From the NCBI GenBank assembly GCA_038503035.1, contig JAVSML010001015.1, positions 164,422 through 228,421 of the forward strand: a stretch of DNA of 64,000 nt, in the 5' to 3' direction. The notes beneath the pieces were generated by a model. That model did no database searches. It was not told where the DNA came from and worked only from the letters and a program-made list of their open reading frames with translations. Below are positions 1 to 12,820 of this stretch, piece after piece (position 1 is the first letter of the stretch; each line of letters begins with the position of its first letter). A program made the position numbers and the translations under genes. This stretch comes from Crocodylus rhombifer. Its lineage: Eukaryota > Chordata > Crocodylia > Crocodylidae.

Positions 1-544
1 TTGGCACTTGAGATGGCACTGAGAAATGATTTTACATAAAGTCTCTTCCCTTCCCCCAAGTTTTAGGCAATTTTATAATAGGAAAAAGTATTCACCATCT
101 TTTTATAGTAGTCCTGTTTAAAATTATGGCAAACGTAGAATTGACCATGACCAGCTAACATGAAAAAACACTGCTAATATCACTGTAATTTGCTATACTA
201 GGAGTAAGTGGTGAATTATAAACATATGAATTAGTCCAGGTAAGTTTTGGTGAGCTCCTTTGGTCTGTGTTGTACATACAGTCCAACTAATTGATCATTA
301 TGGTCCTTTCCAGCCTTCCAACTTTCTAGACAGGTGGTAGATAACACATTTGTTATACAGACCTCATTTTTTCATGAAGGTGGCTGTTACAAAAAAGTCA
401 TCTAGCACTTGGATGAGGCAGAAGTAACATCTGGCAAATGTGATTGAGAAGCCCTCTTTCACCACACATGGAGAGGGGTGAACAAAGTGGATCCTGAAGA
501 TGCCCTAAACATTACCTGTCTACCTTCTTCCCAACTGGATAACT
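1..544. other. unassigned AT-rich sequence
   Basis: I see no open frame with family resemblance and no bounded repeat here. The last 100-150 bases may be the 5' part of the LINE that follows, but its true 5' end cannot be placed. Confidence 0.5.
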
Positions 545-3290
545 ATGTCCAGTGGGATCACCTTTACTCCTGTTGAAATAAACAAAGACCTGCAATCAGT
601 TTCAGGACCTGGAATATCAGGATCCTCATGGACAATTCTAATAGTGAATGCCCAGTGCACCTCACTTCAATCACTGCACTTCAATCATGGACAAATGCAC
701 AGAATATGGACTTGGCATCCCCAATGCCCTATTACACCAGAAAATCAGACACAAGACATGATGGCAACACCTGCAATCTAAGCCTTGGCACCTGATCGAT
801 TTATGTCATTGCTTGTGTCCAGGAACACAAAGATGTCCGCATCACCTGAGCTGTGCTAGGAGCTAGTGATTGCTGGAATGATCACTAACTCATCCACTCA
901 GTTATGTCACTCAGACTGGGTCCTAAATGATGGCTTCAGCAGAAGCAACATCAAAGGACTCAAGGACCCAATCAAGCAGGACGTCTTCCATGAACACCTC
1001 AGTGAAAAACTGGGGAATTCCAATCAACAGCATTGGGAGAATGGAGGCTTGGGGTGCCTGCAAGTCCACCATCATTAGTATCTATGAATAGACTCACAGA
1101 TTCTGTACCAGGAAACATCAAGACTGGGTTGATAAAAATGACTGGGAGATCCAAGCACTTGGTTGACTGCAAGAGCATGGTCTTTTGTGCTTTGTCAGAA
1201 TGATATCAACTCCAAGCAAAAGGAACTGAATCTCTAACAAGCCAAGGCAAAGGTCCAAAGGAGGACCTGTAATATGAAAAACAGATGGTGGGAAGACAAG
1301 GTGAAGGAGATTCAATATCTTGATGACATCCATGATATGTGTGGTTTTTTTCAATGCCTCCAAAGCCATCTATGGACTGAGCACTTGGAGAACAACCCCC
1401 TTGAGACCTAATGTTGGAGGAGACCTGATCAAGGAAAGGGGAGCCATCAATGCCTATTGGAAGGAACATTTTGAAGACCTTCTCAGTCAAGACTCTGCTG
1501 TTGAGAGTGTTCTCAGTGTCATCCTGCAACACCCAAGATCCAAGAGACAATCTTGGAATCTCTCCAGACTTCAATGATATCAGGAAAGACATCAAGCAGA
1601 AGAAGAAGACATCTGGAGCTGATAGAATCACCACTGAAATCTTCAAGCAGCGGGGATACAGCTGACATCACAGCTCCATGAACTCATCTTAAAGATTTGG
1701 AATTGTGAGAAAATCCCAGATGACCACAAGAATGCCATGATTGTGACAACTGTCAAGATAGAAAACAAGTATGACTGGAAACTACAGAGGAATTGCCTTG
1801 CTGTCCACAACAGGAAAGATCATTGTGAGAACCCTCCTGAACTATCTTTTTAGGGCATCTCAGTGTGGATTTAGGGCATCAGAAGCCACAATTGACATGA
1901 ACTTCACAGCTCACCAGCTGCAGGAAAAATGCCAGAAACAACATAAACATCTCTGTATTGCCTTTTTTGACCTAATGAAAGCCGTCAACTCTGTTAACCA
2001 AGAAGCACTGTGGAAAGCCTTCTGAGGTACAAATATCCATCAAAATTCATCATCACTATTTCCCTGCTCCATGATGGTTTGTGAGCTGTGATTCTCAGTA
2101 ATAGATGCGACACAGATCCCTTTGAAGTTCAGATGTAAGTTAAGCAAGGGTGTCATCATTCCAGTACCCCTCTTGATATTTCTTACTGCAGTGCTACATC
2201 TGGCCACCAACAAGCTTCCATTTGGAGTGGAGCTAAACTACCAAGTGAATGGTAAACTGTTTAATTTCAGCTGACTCTGAAAGCTCTAAAACCTAGACCA
2301 CCCTAACTTCAATCACTGAGCTCCAGTATGCTGATGATGCTGTAGTGTTTGCTCACTCAGAAGCAGATCTTCAGGCAATAATCAACATCTTTATTGAGAT
2401 ATACTAGAAAATGGGATTGATACGTAACATCAAGACTAAGGTCCTCCAACAAGCTGTTAATGAACAGTTCCCACCTTCAGTAATTGATATTCATGGTGAG
2501 ACTCTGGAGAATGTAGAGGATTTCCTGTACCTCAGAAGCCAACTCTTGCAGAAGGCTGACATTGACAAAGAAATCCAACATTGCCTCAAATGTGCAAATG
2601 CAGCCTTTGGATGACTAAGGAAACAGGTATTCACAGATTGTGAAATCAGATTCAAACCAAGCTCATATGTTATCAAGCTGTGATTCCCCACCTTACTGCA
2701 GTTCTGATTGCTACCTTACTGTACAGAGCTGAGATGTAGAGACATCTTAAGTCATTGGAGATGTACCATCAATGCCACCTACAGAAGCACCTTCAAATCC
2801 AGTTGGAAAACAGATGTACTAACATTAGTGTCATCTCTCAAGCAAACACCATGAGCATTGAGGAGATGATCATCTGACATCAATTTTGCTGGGCTCACCA
2901 TGTCATCCAGATGCTCCAGACTTCTGAAGCAAATTTTATTTTTAGCAGTCAAGGCCTATGCTCAAAAGGAGAGAAGAGAAACTGCATCAAGGATGTACTC
3001 AAGGCCAACGTGAAAAAATGCAGCATTGACATCAAGTGATGGGAGACTATCACCCAGGACCACCCCAAATAGAGGAAGTGTCTGCTGAAAGGATCTCAGT
3101 ACTTTGTAACCTTATGATGACAACAGGAGTAGGCAAAGTGGGAGTAGCAGAAACAGCATATCACAGACTGAATCAGGAATCCAGAGCCACCCACAGAAAC
3201 ATATGCCCAAGTAACAACAGAGTCTGTTGATCATGGATCAGTCTCATCAGCCATCTTCAGACCCACAGATAAATCAGTCATAGAAGACAA
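545..3290 (+). mobile_element. decayed non-LTR retrotransposon, craniofacial-development-protein-2-like (RTE-like) family
   Basis: This is an old LINE copy whose single long protein (apurinic-type endonuclease, then reverse transcriptase, then a C-terminal zinc finger) can still be followed across shifting frames. Around 612 a frame reads RTWNIR, the usual start of the endonuclease in this family. From 1771 the frame reads NYRGIALLS and QCGFR, and then FFDLMKAVNSVN, which is reverse transcriptase motif A. YADD (motif C, the catalytic aspartates) lies at 2327-2338 and is intact. Downstream, 2411-2614 matches the connection region ending NAAFG. The frame at 3219-3269 gives the zinc-finger tail LISHLQTHR, followed by a stop at 3270-3272. 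Many stops and frameshifts rule out activity. The family is widely annotated in vertebrates as 'craniofacial development protein 2-like'. I am sure it is a LINE but not of its exact clade. Confidence 0.85.
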
Positions 3291-3472
3291 TCATCCTCAA
3301 CTCAAGGGCTTGCCAAAGAAGATTTTTTTCAATGCTTGCCTACTTACGAGGTTGCATTACTATGACACACCATACGTTGCATGTAATCATGTCCACACAA
3401 ACAAACCTGCTTCTTAGCAAAGTTTGAAATATTGCTTCTGAATAGCAGAAATTAGTTTCTGCAGTATTAAAC

Positions 3473-3772
3473 CAGTGACTCTCAACCTTTATAGACTCCA
3501 GGTACTCCTCAAAAAATGGCATTCATATGAGCTTCCACTCATTTTAACTACAGAAAAAATAATAGAGCAGTTCTTTGGTTGCAGAGAACTCAAAGAAAGA
3601 CTGCAACAGGTTAAAATGTTTTTTCACACTATGGACTTCCTATATGAAATCTCTGGGTTAATCTTATGAATCATGGGTTAGTACTTGCATGCGTAACAGT
3701 GCTAACATTGCATGGCACTTTATGGCATCCTTAAAAGGATTGCATGACACAGCACCCTGTACATAATCACCG
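3473..3772. mobile_element. 300-bp non-autonomous hAT-like element
   Basis: The element starts CAGTGACTCTCAACC and ends ...AATCACCG, whose reverse complement CGGTGATTATG agrees at about 7 of 11 positions. It is flanked by tattaaac (3465-3472) and tattaagc (3773-3780), an 8-bp target duplication with one mismatch, as hAT transposases make. It has no coding capacity. The 63-codon open frame inside it is chance. Confidence 0.72.
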
Positions 3773-3780
3773 TATTAAGC

Positions 3781-5184
3781 ACTCAGCATTTGGGGAAGTT
3801 ATATTTTTTGGTTCTTTGTCCCACTGAGACACCATACCCATTGTGGGGTTATTCCCACAGTGCATTGGGAGGCACATAGCAAAAGCCAACTAAAATCAAC
3901 AGTAATTTTATGGTTTGAGGTCAAATTTACAAATTCCCATACTCCATGTCATGCCATTTCAGAATCCTTTTTTTTTTATTTTTTTTTGCAGGGCAGGGCG
4001 TGCAGGCAGGGTCTGTGGGAAGGGGATTAGAGGGGTAGGTGGGGTCTATGGGGAGATACAGTGTAGGCAGGGATCCATGGGAGGAATCAGGGGGAGTAAG
4101 TAGGGTCTGGTGGACCCTAGTAGGGAGGAGGTTTGGTGGACTGGGGGGCAGCAGGGTCTGCAGGAGGGTTGCTGAAGTGCAAGAGTTTGGTGGGAACTAT
4201 TTTTATCTGCCAGCCCTCCCACCACCCTGAAACAAATAACACCCCCCCCCACCCATCTTGCTCTCCCCTCCCTCTACTCTGACTTACTTCCTCAGCTCTG
4301 AGCACTGGCACACACTGGTAAAACTGGGGCCAGGTGAAGCCTGAGGGATATTTTAGTGGGCTCAGGGAGTGGGGTTGGCTAGTCCATGGGGGAAAAGAGT
4401 TGCCCATCTGGGGGCAGGGGGATGGGTTGGGGGGCTAAAAATAGCCTGGAGCCAGGGAGGGGATAGAAAAAGTACAGTCCTGAGGCTGGGGCCAGTGGCT
4501 GCACTTTCCCAGCAATGGGGTGGTGCTGGGAACTGTATAGAAGGTCAGGACAGTTAGATTGGTCTAAAAATGCCCAACACAATCTAATTAGACTACCTCA
4601 AAGGTAGCTTAGATCAGGTTGGCCATTTTAGACTGATATATCCATCCTGAACTTGAATACAGTTCACACTTACATCAACCTAACTAAGGATTTAGATGTG
4701 AGGTGCACACCTGGACAACCAAAGTTAGTTCAAGTGGCCATTTTTAAGATGATCTAACCTCCCCCATAACCTTCCCAAACATCTATATGCACCCTTAGCC
4801 TTAGTGCCTCCAACTCTAGCATCACTCCATTATTTTGCCTGGATTTATGCATGCTACAATTACTATGTTCTTCTGTTTAAAATAATAGCAAAATATTACG
4901 GCAAAATATTAACTTTTTCACTCCTTTAGAACTTCCCTGGTATTTCAAGATATATTTAAATACACTGAATCAAACTTAATGGTTCAGAGACAAGCAAGTT
5001 AAATGGACATACTGATTTAAAAAACATGCATCTTAACAGTTACTATTTAATATCATTTTTAGTTGTTGGAATGGAAAGTCCTCCTCTTCCTCCTCCTTCA
5101 TTATCTTATGATAATGAATATCTCTTTTAGCTTTTCTCACTTTAGAAGAGAAATATTTATTAAATGTTCAGCTTTTTCTGCATT
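3781..5184. other. no gene; G-rich block and unassigned repeat-like DNA
   Basis: From 3990 to 4540 the plus strand is strongly G-rich, followed on the same strand by C tracts (4240-4250). Open frames here on both strands reflect this composition. From 4560 to 4800 there is repeat-like sequence rich in TTAGACC/TCTAA words that I could not bound. The rest is AT-rich. Confidence 0.45.
4022..4053 (+). other. potential G-quadruplex
   Basis: Four exact GGGG tracts at 4022-4025, 4032-4035, 4041-4044 and 4050-4053 are separated by loops of 6, 5 and 5 bases, which satisfies the standard four-tract quadruplex pattern on the plus strand. No gene is seen nearby, so a regulatory role is not implied. Confidence 0.6.
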
Positions 5185-6040
5185 ATAGAAATCAGATTAT
5201 ACCAGACCAACTTGATTACTTTCTATGAGAAGGTGACAGATGTGGAAAAGCAGTGGATGCGATATACCTTTGACCTTAACAAGACTTTTGATAGTCTCTC
5301 ATAACATTCTCATTAGTAAGTTAAGGAAATGCAGACTAGATGAACATACTGTAAGGTGGATACAAAGCTGGATCCAACCGAACAGATAGTCAGTGTCTAC
5401 TTGGAAGGAGGTATCAACTGGAGTTCCATGAGAATCTGTCCCAAGTATGGTATTGTTTAATATCTTCATTAATGTTTTGGAAGATGAGATTGAGTGCATT
5501 TGTAGCAAATTTGTAGATGATGCCAAATTAGGTGTAGTTGCAGACACTCTTGAGGGTAAAGTTACAATTAAGAATGACATGGATAAACTAGAGAAATAAT
5601 CTAAAATCAATCAAATGACATTCAGCAAGGACAGGTGCAATTGGGACAAAACAGTTGCCTTCATGAATACAGACTGGGAATGACTAGCTAGGTTGCAGTC
5701 CTGCAGAAAAGGACCTGGAGGTTACAGTGGACTATACTTAATATGAACCACCAGTTCTGCATCCTCTTATTGCAGAAAAAGGGCAAAAACAGACTGGCCT
5801 GTATTAATAGAAGTATTACTTGCGCATTAAGAAAAGTGGTTTTCCCACCGTATTCAGCACTATTAAGGCCTCACCTTGAGTACTATGCCTAGTTTTAGGT
5901 CTAGTTTTAGGTCTCTTACTTCAAGAAAGATATGGGCAAACTGGAAAGAGTCTAGTGGAGAGCAACAAAAAGCATTAGAATTATCGGGAAATGCTGAAAG
6001 AACTAGAATTATTTAGTGTGGAGAAGAGAAGACTGAGGAG
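5185..6040 (+). mobile_element. old CR1 LINE fragment (reverse transcriptase part)
   Basis: Broken frames follow the CR1 ORF2 order. TNLITFYEKVT comes first, then a degraded AFDTVSH equivalent (KTFDSLS) near 5285. The FADD catalytic motif survives as FVDDAKL near 5510, and PPYSALLRPHLEYY appears near 5850. The match then stops at about 6040, so both 5' and 3' parts are missing. Stops and indels are dense, so this is an ancient copy of a different subfamily from the array at 25-36 kb. Confidence 0.75.
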
Positions 6041-7539
6041 GTGTAACAGGGCCCCTACCCCACTACTAGGAAGATGACAAACATTCGAAGTCTTACCCAC
6101 CCACTCCTCCCACCTCCCTTTCTTTCATCATGATGTGGGCATGCCCTCCTTTGTCATTGTGCTGGTACCTCCCTGTCTCTCATCTTACTCTGTGCTCACT
6201 CCCTATCGCTGCATGCACACATAAAAGTATTCCACTTACCTGCAGCATTTTGGTTAAAGCTAAGGGACTTCTGGGTGTTACCATGAAGCCCCGTAACTGC
6301 TGAGGGAAGGCACAGGCAGTCCTGATTACTCAGGGCCAAAGTGGAGGAGTCAGGTGACCCACTATTACAATATGTGTGACTGGCCAGCTGAGCCAGGGTG
6401 AAAGGAAGGAGGAGAGAGCAGCAGCCACAGCCAGAAGGTCAGAAGCTTCCAGGAGCTGCAGCAGGCAGCCAGTGTCTGCCCGATGGAGTGAAGTAGTCCA
6501 GTTTCTACACCTTAATTGAGAGTACTTATACTTGCTGATATGCCAAAGTTAAAATGACAGATATTATGAATTATGACTTGAGTACATTTAAAAGGTACAT
6601 TTAAAAAGTACATTTATTGCCTCTATTTATTTCTGTTAGTCATCCAGATAATACATTTTTGAACCTAGAAGCTAAATTCTTTAATAATTTTGAGATTTGG
6701 AATTGACCTAATTTAGACCTAATCATCATAAATTTCAACTGAATTTCAACTGAAAGCAGTCATTGTTTTGTTGCTCTTTATGTACTTACAAGCTGAGAAA
6801 TGGTCCCTTGTTTTGGGAAGAATAAATGTCATCCATGTATATTTCTACCTGCTTCAAACTCTCATCATGTTATTAGAGATGACATATAACATTGTATAGA
6901 TCATATTGCACATATCTAGAAATCCTTTGAGAAACCTTGATAGGGATTTTAGGGCAGCACTGACTGTTATATGAACTGCCCTGCCTTGCTTGCAGCTGTT
7001 GAATAAAAGATTCCCTTCTCAGTTGAAAACCTGAACTTCAGGGACATAAAACTGATTTAAATTCCTTATTACAGTGACTCCCATTCAGGCAGCTGGTGAT
7101 TCTAGGAGAGCTGTCTAGTTATATTGAGCTGGGTCATCTTATCTTCTGCCTATGGTCTAAATTCCATTGTGAGAAGATACAAACAGATCAATGACTGTAT
7201 TATTATTATTAGTAGTAGTAGCTAATTGCCCATCGAGAATGATGGGGGGGGTGAGGCTGGGATGGAGTGCCGCCACCTAATGCCCCATGCTGCCACTGTT
7301 CTGCCTTGGCTCCCCCACCCCCCGTCCGGTCCTCGGCGCCACTTCAGACTCGTGGCGGCACTCCCCCACTCCTGGAGCACTCTTATTGATTGCTTCCATC
7401 AGCCAATTGGAGTACAAATAAAGCATTACAGATAGACAGACAGACTTAGGCTTTTGTAATATTATTATTATTACTCTTTTGTATACACAACTGCTAGAGC
7501 AGCCCTAAGGGTGTTCTGCTATCATAAATGAAATGTGGA
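6041..7539. other. no gene recognised
   Basis: A GC-richer block at 6050-6500 (cataaaag at about 6221) resembles dispersed repeat DNA and abuts the truncated CR1, but I could not find its ends. The rest is AT-rich, with short trinucleotide repeats near 7199 and 7460. Confidence 0.4.
7199..7221 (+). repeat. short (ATT)n/(AGT)n microsatellite
   Basis: Runs of tattattatt change to agtagtagta. A second short ATT run lies near 7458-7472. Confidence 0.8.
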
Positions 7540-9650
7540 TGGTAAGATTATGGTCATATACAGACATTCATTTTCTACTGGGCGAGTTGCTGCTCTCTCA
7601 GAAGAAACCATGGTGGTGGGATAGCTCACATGACTTGAGCACTGTCATGGTTAATGTGTATAAACTGTTCAGGAAGGACAGGAAGGGGAGAAGAGAAGGA
7701 GGAGTTGTACTTTATATAAAAGAGCCATATGATTGCTCAGAGCTACAGTATGAAGCTGAAGAGACAGGTCTGTTGAAAGGCTCTGGGTTAGGGTCAGAGC
7801 AGAGAACAACAAGGGTAATGTGGTGGGTGTCTGCTATAGACCACGAGACAAGGAGGATGAGGTGGATGAGGCTTTCTTCAAACAGCTAATAGAAGTTTCC
7901 TGATCACAGCTCCTTGTTGTCACAGAGGACTTCAATCACCCTGACATTTGCTTGGAGGGCAATACAGCAGCGTACAGGCAATCCAGGAAGTTTTTACAAA
8001 TTGTTATACAGGACAATTTCCTGGTACAAGTGCTTGAGATTTGAACTAGGGGCTGTGCTCTTGATCTGTTGCTCACAAATAAGGAAGACATGGTGGAGAA
8101 TATAGGAGTGGATGGCAACTTAGGCAGCAGTGACCAGGAGATGATTGAGTTCAGGATCCTGAGGAAAGGAATGATGGAGAGCAGCAGAGTAAGGATCCTG
8201 GACTTCGTAAAAGCAGACTTTGACTGGCTCAGAGAACTCAAGGGCAGGATCCCCTGGGAAGCCAGATTGAGGGAGGGAGGAGTCTTGGAGAGCTGGCTGT
8301 ACCTTAAAGAAGCCTTACTGCGTGTGAAGGAACAAATCATGCCAATGCATAGGAAGGTTAGCAAGTGTGGCAGAAGACTAGCTTGGCTTAGCAGGGAACT
8401 CTTTGGTAAACCAAATCACAAAAGGAATCTTGTCAATGGAAACTTGGACAAAGAACTAGGGAAGAGTATAAGAGACTTGCTTGAGCATGTAAGGATGAAT
8501 TCAGGAAAGGCAAAGTGAAACTGGAGTTACAGCTATCAAGGGGAGTGAAAGGTAACAAGTTGGGTTTCTACAAGTATGTCAGTAACAAGAAGAAGATCAA
8601 GGAAAGTGTAGGTCCCTTACTGAATGGGGGAAGCCAGATTGTGATTATTAGCTAATAATAATAATGGGGAAAGCCAGCTTCAGCCTTTTCAGCATCCTTG
8701 TGACAGAGGATGCTGAAAAGGCTGAAGTACTCAATGCCTTTTTCACTTCCATCTTCACAGGGAAGGTCAGCTCCCAAACTACTGCATCTGGCAGCATAGT
8801 TTGGGAAGGAGGTGAGCAGCCAATAGTGGTGAAAGAAGAGGTTAGAAACTATTTAGAATAGCTGGACATATACAAATCCATGGGGCCAAATGGGATGCAC
8901 CTGAGGGTGCTAAGTTAGTTGACTGATGTGATTTCAGATCCACTGGCCATCATCTCTTCCAGTCACCATGAGTTTTCAGAGATCCTGGATGACTGGAAAA
9001 GGTCAAACATAGTGCCCATATTTCAGAAAAGGAAAAAAGGAGGATCCAGGGAACTACAGACTGGTCAGCCTCATCTCAGTCCCTAGAAAAATAATGGAAC
9101 AGATCCTCAAGAAATCCATTTCTAAGCACTTGGAGGAGAAGGTGATTAGGAACAGTCAGCATAGACTCAGCAAGTGCAAGTCATGCCTGATCAGCCTAAT
9201 TGCCCTCTATGATGAGTTGACTGGCTCTGTTGATGTGGGGAGACCAGTGGATGTGGTGTACCTTGATTTTTAGCAAGGCTTTTGATATAGTCTCCCACAA
9301 CATTCTCACAGACCAGATAAAGAAGTACAGGATGGATGAGTAGACTGAAGGTGGATAAAAAAACTGGCTGGATCATCAGGCTCAGAGGGTAGTAATCAAT
9401 GGCTCAGTGTCTAGTTGGCATCTGGTATTAAGTGGAGTGCCCCAAGGTTGGTCTTGGGGCTTGTTTTGTTCAATATCTTCATCAGTGATCTGGAAGGTGA
9501 CATAGAATGCACCCTCTCAAGTTTGCAGATGACACCAAGCTTTGGGAAGTAGTAGATATGCTGGAGGGGAGGGGAGAAGAGGTCTAGGTTTCAGAGTCCT
9601 TAACAAATTGGAGGATTGGGCCAAAAGAAACTTCATGAGATTTGTAGACT
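7540..9650 (+). mobile_element. old CR1 LINE, most of ORF2 remaining
   Basis: This 2.1-kb piece follows the CR1 ORF2 protein from the C-terminal half of the endonuclease through most of the reverse transcriptase. Recognisable blocks in order are GGVVLYIKE (about 7700), the EDFNHPDICLEGN equivalent of the GDFNHPDICW endonuclease motif (about 7927), ALDLLLTNKEDM (about 8058), SSDQEMIEFRI (about 8125), the linker up to KAEVLNAFF (about 8715), KAFDIVSHNIL (about 9275), SGVPQG (about 9433) and a degraded FADDTKL region (about 9525). Frameshifts and stops break it throughout. One frame of about 150 codons (8069-8518) remains open. The match is lost near 9650, before the 3' end, which is unusual for CR1 (normally 5'-truncated) and implies a later deletion or insertion. 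Confidence 0.85.
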
Positions 9651-12600
9651 TCTGAGGCTCTCTGTGGAAGTCTGAGGTATGCACAGTCAATCTGCCCAGG
9701 ATTTGACAATCCTCTCCTTTGATGTTAAAGCAAATCCAAAAGGGAAAAGTAAAAATTGGAAGGCAAACTGTTGTTTCTCACTGCAACCTCTCTGGCTACC
9801 CAGGGTCTTCCCAGGGCTCCTCCACCCCCATACTCTGCCCTTACCAAACCCGTTGTTTCAGGGTGCAATTCCTGAATTACAGTCTATGCTCACTGTATCA
9901 TCAGTCGTAAGAGTGTTTATGAATCGCACACCACGTGGATCATGATCCATTCCCAGCACTTAGAGGGGAACTTGTGCAGATGTAAGCCTAAGTCCATCCT
10001 TAGACTTATTTGCCCCTGGAATCTCAAGCGAATGGCTCTTCACACACAATTGTGATATTTCCCACTGACAGCATTCTGATTAGCATCAGAATTTCAGTTC
10101 TGTTGCGTCTTAATTCACAGGTCCTGCTCAGGGCCCATAGTCAGCTTATTCTGTTCCCTGGCTAGTCCCAGGCTCTGTCCCTGTTGCAGGGGAGAACCCC
10201 CACTTTCACAGGCCAGATCCTTTTAGCTGGCCCTCCTACTCTTTTTCCCTCTATGGATTATGTTATGGACACAGAATGCCTCACTCACTGGACAGATTGC
10301 TTGCAGGCATCCAGTGCAACACTCTTATGCCAGGTCTTACCTTGCGTAAGTCTCTCTGCTTCCAAATTGTCTTCATCCAGACCTTTTGCCCAGATGGGGT
10401 CAAGTAATCACACCACACAGCTGCACGCAGCTGCATGAGCTCCCGCCAGTCACCCCTCTCTGGGGAAATCTCACTTGCCTAACCCAGTTGCTTTAACTTC
10501 CAGGTCAGTCATCTAGGTATATCCAGTGTTTCCCATCCACCAGTACCTTTCCTGTGGCACCCAGAAGAAATTAATTAGAGTCAGTCCCCATCCTCACACG
10601 CTTTATTGGCATTTTCATCATACAGGTGAAACACTTCCTATCCCTTAGAAAAATAAAATGGGAACAAATAGGGTTAAGTCACTCTTGGGAAAGTTTATCT
10701 TGAAATAGTGAATGTCTACACATTCCTGTCTCAGAGAAACTTCAGCACAGTCCTCCAGCATCCCAAGCTGCTTTGCTCCACCTTCCCACTCCAGGAAACA
10801 CTTTGATTTTTACTGTGACTAGACTCCACTGAGCCAGCTGAGCAGAGAGCAGAACATGCTCCCTTCACAATCCCCACACTGTGCTGCAGGGAGATACAGG
10901 CTGACCCTGAGCAGTCTTGGTCAGGGGTGCCCTGTGCACTGCTGCCATCTGTCTCCAAGCAGACTGAGGGAACTGGCAAGCACTGGGATGTGTGCGCAGG
11001 GGCCCTGTAGCTGTGCAGTATCAGTACTGTAGGTTCTGTGCCCCTCCGAAGCTTGGCATTTGAATATTTGTTCAGGGGTCTCTGGTAAGTTTTTCTACCA
11101 GGAAAACAAACCTGGGAGAATTCTCCCCAATCATTTAAACATGCGTAGGCAGCCTATGACCGGAAAAGAAGATTATCTTCACAGCAACTATTTGCAATTT
11201 ACCAATGAAACCTTATTATATAAAAAAGAATAAGAATTTTTGATCAATGAATTTGTTATTTTTTCCTGAATCCCTGCTGTAATTCACAGCTATCTGATTC
11301 ATAGTTCTTTCTGTATTTCATTTAGTAAATAAAAAGGAAAATTATGTTCTCCTATTTATCCTTAGCATATGCTTAATTCTGCTCACAAACACATGGTTAT
11401 TCTTATTGCTACAATAATTATGAATCTTATTCCTATTTTGTCTCTTCCCAGCAGATTGTTATTCATCCAAATTGATGGCATTTTTGGCAGATTCACCTGC
11501 CAGTCCTCAAGGACAGTTTAAAAGAATCAAATCATATGATACAGGTATATCAGAGAATACTATTTAAATTTAACAGAATGGTAAGAAGCCATGTTCAAAA
11601 TTATATTCAAAGAACATCATGGACTGAGTTCTATGGTCTTCCTAATTCACAAGGGGACATGCTGGCTAAGGGAAATTACTGGCTGCTATGAACCATTCCA
11701 TGAATGTTCTCAAATTCATCTAATGTATTAATTCTAAAACCTAGAATGGGCTGTTCATATCTCTTTCTGTTATCCTTTCAGCCTTTTGGGAAGACAATAC
11801 TCCATTGGTTCAGCTTTTTTAAATTATCTCCTTAGGAGCTGGAAACATCATTTTATAGCAAAATAGTGAGGTCCTGAAATTCAGTTCTGAAGCAAGCATT
11901 GAATCACTTAGCAAATTAGGTGTCTGTGGAATCAGACAATATTATGGGTTCCTGAATATGAGATCCGAGATATGTTGAGCCAAATTTTGTTTTCAGTTAT
12001 TCTGACAAACCAAAGTAAACTGAGTTATTTTAGATTTACAGCAGCACAAATGAAAACCGTATTCGGCCCTCTGGCAGTGCAATGTTGTATAAAAAGTCTA
12101 TTCAGTGTTGTGACCTTAAATACTGATACTTTGCCAAATACAGTGCTGACATTTTTGTTTATGATCATTGGAGTGATTTGGTATATTGTTTTGTACCAGT
12201 TTCTTTATTCCACCTGAGGGTAGCACTGAAAATAGTTTTGTAGTCACATTGCACCAATGAAATGAAGGTGCTGATAACCATAGTTTATTTCTAAAGACAA
12301 AGTCAAATTAGATATGTATGTATAAAGAGCCTACTGGGTATAATAAACATGGCCTATGATGCTTTTAATATGAAAGGGGACACATTAATAGAAATAGAGA
12401 GGAGAACAATAAAGGAAAAGAGAAGGGAAATGCCAGAAAACATGAGAAATTTTCTTTATTAACAAAATGTTACTTCCTTTATCCAGCACACATCCTTACA
12501 TTGATTAATTATGAAACAGCTTGCAGTTTAAAATTCTCTGATTAAACAATTATTAAAAGGTGTTTAAGCCTGTCAATTTATTATTGATATTGCATAACAT

Positions 12601-12820
12601 TTTGAAGGTCATTTAGTTTTTGTAAATAGACTGTTCGACTGTTCTGAGGAACTCTAAAATTTAAAGAAAACTTTACTGGCATGTAACTTATCATCAAATC
12701 AAGTACAAGAAATGTAGCTTGGAAATATGCAAAGTAATAATAACAGGCTTCATTCTGGGGTCAGAATTTTCCTTATGCCAGTGAGCAATGAATGTTTGTC
12801 TCAAGTACTAGAATGTCTGT
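9651..12820. other. no gene; possible minus-strand LTR remnant near 10-11 kb
   Basis: The GC-richer block 9960-11060 reads on the minus strand as LTR-like DNA. A polyadenylation signal AATAAA (plus coordinates 10602-10607) is followed by a GTGTG stretch. I could not find TG...CA ends or a target duplication, so this is weak. From 11060 to 12820 the DNA is AT-rich and I see nothing specific. Confidence 0.3.

Noticed and set aside
4039..4582. Several short open frames on both strands
   Set aside because: They result from the G-rich and C-rich composition. There is no codon pattern or family match.
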